Shown here piece by piece: positions 13,235-19,209 of a DNA stretch of 19,209 nucleotides. The number at the start of each line of letters is the position of its first letter. Positions within the stretch are counted from its first letter, which is position 1. The position numbers and the translations under genes were made by a program. Below the pieces are notes generated by a model. It was not told the DNA's origin, searched no databases, and saw nothing but the letters and a program-made list of their open reading frames with translations. Origin of the DNA: Pirellulales bacterium (lineage in GTDB: Bacteria > Planctomycetota > Planctomycetia > Pirellulales > JALHLM01); the NCBI GenBank assembly GCA_022844585.1, contig JALHLM010000038.1, forward strand, positions 1 through 19,209, given 5' to 3'.

Positions 13235-15139
13235 CTACGGCTCCTGCATTTCCGTCGCGCAATCGCGCATCGATGCCGCGCCCACGGCGGCGGCGACGAA
13301 GACGAATTGCACGGCGACCGCGGTCAGGACATAAGTCCTGCCGCCGTCACCGAACCCGTAGCTGTGGAGTCCCGCTGACAGCACGTAATTCACGCCATAC
13401 CAGGACATGACGACCAATGCAAAACATACGACGGACATCGTCGCCAGTCCCAATTCCATGACCCAACGAACGTAGCGGGCGTGGAGTACTGCGAGGTATC
13501 CCAAGAGCGAGATCAAGGCCCAGACTTCTTTGGGATCCCAGCCCCAGAAGCGGCCCCAAGAGTAGTCGGCCCAGATACCGCCGAGCACCGTACCGGTTGC
13601 CAGGAGCAGCACGCCAACTTGGATGGTGCGATAGTTGAAGTGTGTCAGCGCGGCGATGGATTCCCGTCGCTGTGGGCAAAAAATGAAGTGCCCCAAGGTG
13701 AGGTTGCCGATTCCAAACGCTAATGCGAACGCGGCATAGCTCAAAGTGACTGTCATCACATGCGTCACCAGCCAAAAGTTGTTGCGCAGGACAGGCTGCA
13801 GCGGGCGCAAACTAGCATCCAGTACCGCGGGACAAGTATCGGCCAGGACAAGTGCGACGGTCGAGACCACGGCCGCGACGCCCAGTGCATGACGTCGGCG
13901 AGTGATCACTTCCAGAATCAGTCCGAACAGCGTGACGCCCAGCGCCACATACACGACCGACTCAAACATATTCGTCACCGGGGCGCGCCCGGAGATTCCG
14001 ATTCGCAGACCAAAGCCCCAGAGGATGGCCGCGAAAGATGCCAACGAAAGTGCGATTGAAATCGCATAGAGTGACTTCCGTCCGGTCCCGCCGCTTAAGG
14101 TCACACACACGACCGCCGCGAGCGAGAACACCCAGGCGAAGCGAAAAGGCATCCATCGGTAGTATGCGACTTCGAGATCGATGATGCGCTGATCCGGTGG
14201 ATTCGCAGTGGCGGCTTGAGCGGCTCGCACGGTGTCCAGCCAACGCGAAGACGCAACGTTGAAACGCGTTGTATCCCGTTGGCGATATTCGGCGCGCATT
14301 TCCAGAAACTCGCTTCGCACACCGCTCGACGGCGGAACCGTGGCAGCCGCGGTGCGTTCGGCCGCTCGTAACCATTGTGTAAGGCTCTGCCAGGCAGCCT
14401 GCGGATCTTCCTGGGTCGGCAGTAGCAGGAGTCGACGACCCATGCGATGCTCGCAATAAATCCAGTAGTTGCCGGCCAATTCGAGGGATTTTCGCTCCAG
14501 CGTGCTGAAGGACTTGAGCTCACGTTGGCGAACCTGATTGGCCCAAGTCAGAAAGTCTTGCGTACGATTCGTGCGTGGATCGCGCAGTGTCGCCCGGCTG
14601 ATCTCGAGTGGAGAAATGAAGTGGCGATCTTCCGACAAATCCAGGGCGGCGCGCAGCGCGAAATGATCGACGCGGAGGAGCGGTGCGCGATCCCACTTGT
14701 CCGGCTTGTGATGCGTGTAGAATTTCGCGGGGTCGTCAGCAAGTGCATCGGCCGATGGATCCCATCCCTGCCAATCGAATAGGAGGGCCAAGTACAGTGC
14801 GATCGGCTCCAGTCGTTCACCGGTGTCGGGATCTTCAAAGCTGGTTCGATTGGCCAGCAAGCGCAATGTTTCCCGGGCCAAGGAATCCAACGGCTTGCAC
14901 CGGCCGCCGTCTTGAACCGGCAGCGTCCGCCACGATTGCCAATCCGTGTCATACTGCGATGGTTCCGCGGCGATCGCCGGTCCCGTGAGCAGCCCTGTCA
15001 CTAGGATGGCGAAGATGCTTGGCCTGATCAAATCGTACTTCCTTCCGTGCAGAGCCGCATTGTCCGATAGCGACATCGCTGGCGGCACAAGACATGACGC
15101 TCGCATTTTAAGCCAACTTTCCGCGTCCGCGGACGGCAT
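13235..15139 (-). CDS. ccsA: System II cytochrome c biogenesis protein CcsA (ResC), long form
   Basis: CcsA, with CcsB, moves haem across the cytoplasmic membrane and attaches it to CxxCH apocytochromes. This 634-residue protein has a first hydrophobic segment (about 40-57), a large periplasmic domain (60-325) with PVQDGGRCKPLDSLARE, and then a cluster of membrane helices. The haem-handling WWD motif reads GIWADYSWGRFWGWDPKE (521-538). Flanking periplasmic His candidates are H460 (W-L-V-T-H) and H592 (G-L-H-S-Y-G-F-G). The R-A-P-V-T-N-M-F-E-S block (385-394) is also typical. Normal CcsA is about 300-400 residues; the added N-terminal domain occurs in Bacteroidetes and planctomycete versions. 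The ATG overlaps the ccsB stop by one base (TGATG), indicating coupled translation. A partner cytochrome is encoded divergently at 17597. Confidence 0.9.
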   Translation of the reverse strand: MPSADAESWLKMRASCLVPPAMSLSDNAALHGRKYDLIRPSIFAILVTGLLTGPAIAAEPSQYDTDWQSWRTLPVQDGGRCKPLDSLARETLRLLANRTSFEDPDTGERLEPIALYLALLFDWQGWDPSADALADDPAKFYTHHKPDKWDRAPLLRVDHFALRAALDLSEDRHFISPLEISRATLRDPRTNRTQDFLTWANQVRQRELKSFSTLERKSLELAGNYWIYCEHRMGRRLLLLPTQEDPQAAWQSLTQWLRAAERTAAATVPPSSGVRSEFLEMRAEYRQRDTTRFNVASSRWLDTVRAAQAATANPPDQRIIDLEVAYYRWMPFRFAWVFSLAAVVCVTLSGGTGRKSLYAISIALSLASFAAILWGFGLRIGISGRAPVTNMFESVVYVALGVTLFGLILEVITRRRHALGVAAVVSTVALVLADTCPAVLDASLRPLQPVLRNNFWLVTHVMTVTLSYAAFALAFGIGNLTLGHFIFCPQRRESIAALTHFNYRTIQVGVLLLATGTVLGGIWADYSWGRFWGWDPKEVWALISLLGYLAVLHARYVRWVMELGLATMSVVCFALVVMSWYGVNYVLSAGLHSYGFGDGGRTYVLTAVAVQFVFVAAAVGAASMRDCATEMQEP

Positions 15140-17121
15140 CAGGCCAACTCGGTTGCGGTCGGCGCGTCCAATTCGACAGGTGTCGCACTTGGCACGCGCG
15201 ATCGCGCCGGCGCCAGCGGCGAGGTAAGCGACGGTTGCGCCGACGGGTCCACCACCGCACCACTGCTTCGACGATTTCTCACTTCAAGCCAGGCTTGCCT
15301 CAAGTCGTATTTCTGGCACGACATAACGAGAATTCCCAGGCAAATCATCCCGCTGCCCAGATAGGTCAGGAAGCGTCCTGGCAGATAGGCCACGTTGAGC
15401 ACCGAAGTTGCGGCGCCCGTCTCCGATTCTTTAAAACTGCTCTGGTAGAACGCGTACTTATTGTGAATCAGCGGCGCATTCATACTGATCTCACGTTCTT
15501 CATCGAGTTGTATCAGCTCATCCACCAGGCGAACGGAACTGGCAAACGCCGCATCGCCCACGCCGCCGGGATTTGTTTCGTGGTGGAATTTCAACAGTTG
15601 CAGGGAAAAGCCCAACGGCAGTTGCTCCGTTTCCAAATTGACGGTCAGGCCGCCCTTCGACGTGGACGCCAGTTGAACTCCGAACTCCGGGTGATTGCGC
15701 TGCATCCAGAATCGTTCGGGCGCGTCGTCGTCCGTGAGTTCGACAAACAGGGCCGGCTCGGCGTCGCTCGTTTCACCGGGTTGGAGCGCTAGCGGCTCAA
15801 AGCTCACTTCGCGGCGCGCGTGAGGATGATGTTCTTTGAGTACGACCTGGAAGCCCGCGGCGATCTCAATCGGAATGTTGTGTTGCACTTCACCCAGGTA
15901 CCGGCGTTTCCCCAAGTGTCCCACGCGGCCGTGGAGTTTGCCGTCCGGCGTCTGGATGAATTCAACTCCCGATTCGACTGGCGTCTGAGGATGGTGGAAC
16001 CAGAATTGAACCGGACACTTCTCTCCGTGGATCGAGTCGAGATTGAGCAGCGGCATCAGGGCGAAGGCAATCTGCCGTAACGGCTCCGCGCGACCCGGCA
16101 GATGGACGCGCAGTTCGAGTAACGGATTCCGCGGATCGGTGCTCCGTGCGACGAATCCGCCATTCTCGCCAGGTTGAGCATCTGGCAGATACTCGACGAT
16201 TTCCACGGCCGTCTGGCCGTCGGCGAGCGGAATCTTCTTGTTCAGGTTTTCACGGACGGAAACGCGCTGCACATTTCCTTGAGAGTGAATTGAAAGGACG
16301 CCGTCAGGCGCGTCGGCTAAATCCGGCGGATCAAGGAAATCCTGGGCGAATGACGCCGTCGAAACTTGCTGAAGGTCGAATCTGACCGGACCGACCCGAG
16401 TCTGCGCGCCATACGTTCCCGCGACCAGCCATTGCTCTTGCACCATCTGCCCATCAGGACTGACAAGCGCGAACCGCAACGCTGCGTCATTCGAATCCGG
16501 CGCATCGAGCCATTGCTCCTTGAGATTTGCATGCCGATAGAACTTCAGAACCTTCAGATTCACTCCCTCGAAGTTGCCGAGATTCAGCGTCTTGTCGTCC
16601 GGCCAATCGTGCGGACCAGGGGAAAAGGTGAACACGAGCGGAAGGCGGCTTGCGACGCCCTCCGATTGCGGCCATTGAATGGTGAATTGGCAACGGTCGG
16701 AAATGGAAATGCGATCAGCAGTCTCCTGCTCGGCCAGCACCATCTGACCTTCCACGCCACGCAGATGTGTCCAGAACGATCCCCCGAGCAGGATGAGCAG
16801 CCCTGCATGGGTTACCAAGAACCCGCTGTGGCGCCAGCCCCAGGGAAAGCGCGCCAGCGTTGCGGACAGAATGTTGATTGCCAGCAACAAGAGCAGGCCC
16901 GAGAAGGCATCCGTGCGATAGACGCGCCACTGCGCGGCTTCACGCCCTTCAGCAGCCTCAATGAGCGTGGCCCGCGCCAGCACGGTCCCAAGCACGACAA
17001 TTAGCAGCACGGCCAGTTCGAGCGAGCCCAACAGGCGCACCACTGCAACCGCTGTGGAACGGAGGCGGCTGACCGAAATCGAGTCAGTGGATTCGATGGG
17101 AACGCAATTCCTAGGCGCCAT
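15139..17121 (-). CDS. ccsB: System II cytochrome c biogenesis protein CcsB (ResB)
   Basis: A 660-residue ResB-domain protein, the partner of CcsA. Membrane helices are visible at about 27-50, 73-90 (F-S-G-L-L-L-L-L-A-I-N-I-L-S-A) and 99-115 (GFLVTHAGLLILLGGSFW, with His105). A large periplasmic domain follows, and a last helix lies near the C-terminus (YLGSGMICLGILVMSC) before a cytoplasmic tail. Ahead of this helix is the conserved-looking stretch N-K-Y-A-F-Y-Q-S-S-F. ATG 17121 is preferred over a TTG at 17190, which would add 23 unrelated residues and place the start upstream of a candidate promoter. It ends with TGATG, which contains the ccsA start. The pair is divergent from the multihaem cytochrome, its plausible substrate. 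Confidence 0.88.
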   Translation of the reverse strand: MAPRNCVPIESTDSISVSRLRSTAVAVVRLLGSLELAVLLIVVLGTVLARATLIEAAEGREAAQWRVYRTDAFSGLLLLLAINILSATLARFPWGWRHSGFLVTHAGLLILLGGSFWTHLRGVEGQMVLAEQETADRISISDRCQFTIQWPQSEGVASRLPLVFTFSPGPHDWPDDKTLNLGNFEGVNLKVLKFYRHANLKEQWLDAPDSNDAALRFALVSPDGQMVQEQWLVAGTYGAQTRVGPVRFDLQQVSTASFAQDFLDPPDLADAPDGVLSIHSQGNVQRVSVRENLNKKIPLADGQTAVEIVEYLPDAQPGENGGFVARSTDPRNPLLELRVHLPGRAEPLRQIAFALMPLLNLDSIHGEKCPVQFWFHHPQTPVESGVEFIQTPDGKLHGRVGHLGKRRYLGEVQHNIPIEIAAGFQVVLKEHHPHARREVSFEPLALQPGETSDAEPALFVELTDDDAPERFWMQRNHPEFGVQLASTSKGGLTVNLETEQLPLGFSLQLLKFHHETNPGGVGDAAFASSVRLVDELIQLDEEREISMNAPLIHNKYAFYQSSFKESETGAATSVLNVAYLPGRFLTYLGSGMICLGILVMSCQKYDLRQAWLEVRNRRSSGAVVDPSAQPSLTSPLAPARSRVPSATPVELDAPTATELA

Positions 17122-17156
17122 ATAGCCGCAGATTCTAACGCACAATCTTGGCGGCG

Positions 17157-17185
17157 AGTCTAGAAATTCAAAACGGTAAAGACAA
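17157..17185 (-). promoter_or_regulatory. Weak candidate promoter for ccsBA
   Basis: On the minus strand TTGTCT (17180-17185) and TAGACT (17157-17162) are separated by 17 bases, each matching four of six consensus positions. Transcription would start near 17150, about 29 bases before ATG 17121. This fits the chosen ccsB start but is not strong evidence. Confidence 0.3.
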
Positions 17186-17506
17186 GACAAACTGGCGCGT
17201 TAGCTGGCAATGGCGGCAATCCGGCGGTCACGGTTCCGGATTCGCCCCAAGCGGTTTCCGCTGAGGCCTTCGTCCAGGCAATCACGGTCCAAGGTTTCAT
17301 TCCGCCAATTCCCTTTTTATTGCGTGAGCAGAATTGCCCAGGCCCCCTAAAATGCCGGTTCAAGGTGAGCGTAATCGCACGTTTTGTGCCAAGTGACAGA
17401 TTCCGGCAAATCTGCTGAATAAGTGCGACAGCTAAAGGCGAAATTAGCGATGAGGCCCGGTTAAACCCGACAATTGTGCTGCGCATTGCAGGGAGCACCA
17501 TTCGGT

Positions 17507-17519
17507 GTTGCACTGCAAC
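17507..17519. promoter_or_regulatory. Palindrome upstream of the multihaem cytochrome gene
   Basis: GTTGCA and TGCAAC form perfect 6-base arms around one central C. It is 77 bases before the GTG start, a position suitable for a dimeric regulator. Chance occurrence is possible. Confidence 0.3.
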
Positions 17520-17596
17520 GGCGACGCCCTGAGCGGATGCCAGTACGGTGTGACCGGTATCCCATCGGGGCCTGGTGGCTCAAAGGAGACAAGGAC

Positions 17597-19209
17597 GTGT
17601 TGAGCCTTTTGCACTTCCGCTGGTCGCGGCAGACGTCCGGAATGGTATTCCTGCTGTGCGGCTACGCAACGGCCTTGGCCGTGTCATGTCGGTCCTCGCA
17701 TGAAGTGACACAACGTACGGACGCCCGTAAGCAAGACACGCGTCGCACAGCCCCCAATCTCGACCCAGGTTTTCCGCGCGGCAACAACGCCTTCCATCAG
17801 GCCTCGTATCGACCGCTTGGGGCGCCGATGCCGGTGCTGGAAGGCGCGGAATACGTTAACGACGACGAATTATGCGCGCAGTGTCACGAAGGGTTCCACA
17901 AGTCGTTCTTGGCCAAGAACGTTCACCGCAATGAGAGTTGCGAAGCGTGCCACGGGCCCGCCAGCAGGCACTTGGAAACCCGGGGACGGGAGCCGGGGCT
18001 GATCTTCAGTTTCAAAAGCGGGGACCCGGTGGTACGCGCCGAGGCGTGTCTGAAGTGCCATGAGCAGAACCAATGCTCTGCCGGTGGGCAATGGCGAACC
18101 AGCGTTCACGCTCATCGCGGCGTGACTTGCGTGAATTGCCACCGCGGTCATCACGACATGCCGTTTGGCGCACCCTCGACCACCGCGCCGGGCGCTGAGG
18201 CGAGCACTTTGCCGCAGCCAACTCCGCCCGTCGCCAGCATGCACCCCATCGCTCCCATCAGCATCTCGATGCTGGGCTCGGCGATGCGGCCGACACCTCC
18301 GCCCGCGCTCAATCACCAACCCCCTCAAGCGGCGTTCGCAAATCTGCCCGTTCGTCCCGCGGCTCCCGCGCCGCCAGCGAACCATGCGACGCTCGCGCCG
18401 CCCCCTACCAACGGCGCGCAGATGCGACCGCCCGTGGTGCTGGTCAATCATGAAGCCGCGCGCATCAGGCAAGATGTCGAGGGCTACGTTCGGCCGACGC
18501 GCAACCTTCCTTCGCTGCTGGGAACCTCGCAGCATCTCGGCGCCGTTGCTCCCGGAGTCTGCTATCAATGTCACTCCGACATGCACGAATTGCAGCAGAT
18601 CGCCGGCCCGCATCAGATCGGCGGTCCCAACGGCTTCAATTGTACGACTTGCCACAATCCACACGGCAAGATTATCGAGCGCACGCGCAAGGATCTCTGC
18701 CTGGAGTGTCACCAAAACGCCCCCACGATGGCCTGGCATTCCTCAATTCATAACCTCGCGGGGGTGGCCTGCACGGACTGCCATAACCCGCATCCGCGGG
18801 CGCAAGTGCAGAGCGTCGTGAACATCACGCATACGAATATCAAACGCCCCAAACGGATGCCCATGTCGGTCGCCGATCCGGAGGCCTGCTACAAGTGCCA
18901 TCAGCGGATCTACGGACTCAACAACTTGCCGTCGCACCATCCGGTGCTCGAAGGCAAGATGGTTTGTTCGGATTGCCATGACGCTCACGGACAATACGAG
19001 CGGCATCTGCGCGACGCCACGGTGAACTTGGTCTGTTACCGGTGTCATGCCGAGAAGCAAGGTCCGTTCGCCTACGAGCATCCGCCGGTCACAGAGAACT
19101 GCGCGATTTGCCACGAGCCGCATGGCACGGTGGCGAACAACCTGCTCCGTCAGCCGGCCACGTTCCTTTGCCTGCGTTGCCACACAGGAGCCCGGGCGTG
19201 CTCTGCTAC
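17597..19209 (+). CDS. Multihaem c-type cytochrome, DmsE-like, at least 13 haems (3' end outside window)
   Basis: 537 codons are visible and the frame is open at the right edge. GTG 17597 is chosen because AAGGAG lies eight bases upstream and the frame then gives a signal peptide with a lipobox-like A-V-S-C (Cys31), suggesting an outer-surface or membrane-attached lipoprotein. Thirteen CxxCH haem sites begin at residues 93, 115, 151, 178, 322, 349, 368, 392, 431, 457, 480, 502 and 525. The N-terminal four (CAQCH, CEACH followed by G-P-A-S-x-H) resemble DmsE/MtrA-type decahaem cytochromes. The later ones show doubled-CxxCH spacing with C-H-N-P-H or C-H-x-x-H. A proline/alanine-rich linker (about 190-300) separates haem 4 from haem 5. 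It probably carries electrons in the periplasm or through the envelope; donor and acceptor are unknown. It is divergent from ccsBA, which would mature it. Confidence 0.9.
   Translation, partial: MLSLLHFRWSRQTSGMVFLLCGYATALAVSCRSSHEVTQRTDARKQDTRRTAPNLDPGFPRGNNAFHQASYRPLGAPMPVLEGAEYVNDDELCAQCHEGFHKSFLAKNVHRNESCEACHGPASRHLETRGREPGLIFSFKSGDPVVRAEACLKCHEQNQCSAGGQWRTSVHAHRGVTCVNCHRGHHDMPFGAPSTTAPGAEASTLPQPTPPVASMHPIAPISISMLGSAMRPTPPPALNHQPPQAAFANLPVRPAAPAPPANHATLAPPPTNGAQMRPPVVLVNHEAARIRQDVEGYVRPTRNLPSLLGTSQHLGAVAPGVCYQCHSDMHELQQIAGPHQIGGPNGFNCTTCHNPHGKIIERTRKDLCLECHQNAPTMAWHSSIHNLAGVACTDCHNPHPRAQVQSVVNITHTNIKRPKRMPMSVADPEACYKCHQRIYGLNNLPSHHPVLEGKMVCSDCHDAHGQYERHLRDATVNLVCYRCHAEKQGPFAYEHPPVTENCAICHEPHGTVANNLLRQPATFLCLRCHTGARACSA

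Larger units (their letters stand above)
17122..17596. other. Divergent intergenic region between ccsB and the multihaem cytochrome
   Basis: 475 bases without a convincing gene. It probably carries promoters for both directions. Visible signals are a weak sigma70-like candidate for ccsB (17157-17185, minus), a small hairpin with arms CAGATT (17397-17402) and AATCTG (17409-17414), and a 13-base palindrome GTTGCAcTGCAAC (17507-17519), 77 bases before the cytochrome start. AAGGAG at 17583-17588 is the ribosome site of the cytochrome gene. A 117-residue minus-strand open frame here (17160-17513) has no domain, so I do not call it. Confidence 0.6.

Noticed and set aside
16366..17004. 212-codon plus-strand open frame
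   Set aside because: Antisense to ccsB; no domain or ribosome site.
17160..17513. 117-codon minus-strand open frame upstream of ccsB
   Set aside because: It has a GTG start without a ribosome site, no recognisable domain, and covers the region expected to hold the divergent promoters.
17870..18739. 289-codon minus-strand open frame
   Set aside because: Antisense to the multihaem cytochrome, which has 13 CxxCH sites in the other strand.
1..19209. CRISPR arrays, tRNA or rRNA genes, riboswitches
   Set aside because: No regularly spaced repeats, cloverleaf signatures or conserved rRNA blocks were noticed while reading both strands; a covariance-model scan was not possible.

Overview
The window looks like chromosomal DNA from a high-GC planctomycete, probably near the Pirellulales. 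No rRNA or other phylogenetic marker is present, so this is an inference from gene content. Supporting features are a secreted protein with the planctomycete-type N-terminal motif (R-L-E-S-L-E-D-R-A-L-L), dockerin-like and PPC domains, a large vWA/amidotransferase-fold membrane protein, a long CcsA with an extra N-terminal periplasmic domain, a Tat-exported sugar isomerase-like protein, and a DmsE-like multihaem cytochrome.

Layout. Positions 1-4280 are read leftward: the 5' end of an S13 D-Ala-D-Ala carboxypeptidase, a cysteine-free vWA membrane protein, and a pyridine-nucleotide-disulfide-type flavoprotein that has lost both redox cysteines. A nested palindromic repeat (4421-4509) separates them from rightward genes: a small ABM-fold monooxygenase, a planctomycete-type membrane protein, and scpB with a striking polyacidic tail that ends at a strong intrinsic terminator. 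A sigma70-like promoter then precedes a Tat-exported TIM-barrel isomerase and two small conserved-looking hypothetical genes. Next comes a 616-residue secreted protein whose N-terminal domain matches bacterial lysyl oxidases, with copper histidines and both LTQ cofactor residues in place. It is followed by two PPC domains and a dockerin-like pair of calcium loops.

The stretch 10699-13193 is decayed accessory DNA. A pentapeptide-repeat gene overlaps the lysyl oxidase gene by four bases, is frameshifted, and is cut off by an internal piece of an IS66-family element. That piece is in turn joined to an internal piece of a DDE/rve transposase. After it, on the minus strand, lie a start-less reading frame with a JAB/JAMM-like H-x-H...S-x-x-D signature and, 12 bases later, a small gene in the position of an immunity gene. 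This may be a relic of a polymorphic toxin cassette.

Positions 13235-19209 form a coherent cytochrome module. The leftward ccsB(resB)-ccsA pair (System II cytochrome c biogenesis, coupled by a TGATG overlap) is divergent from a rightward lipoprotein-like c-type cytochrome that already has 13 CxxCH haem sites when the window ends. The Ccs pair would attach haem to that cytochrome outside the cytoplasmic membrane.

The points most worth a second look are the lysyl oxidase-dockerin protein, the cysteine-less flavoprotein, the ScpB acidic tail, the orphan toxin/immunity-like cassette, the IS mosaic with two visible joints, and the large cytochrome with a proline-rich break between haems 4 and 5.
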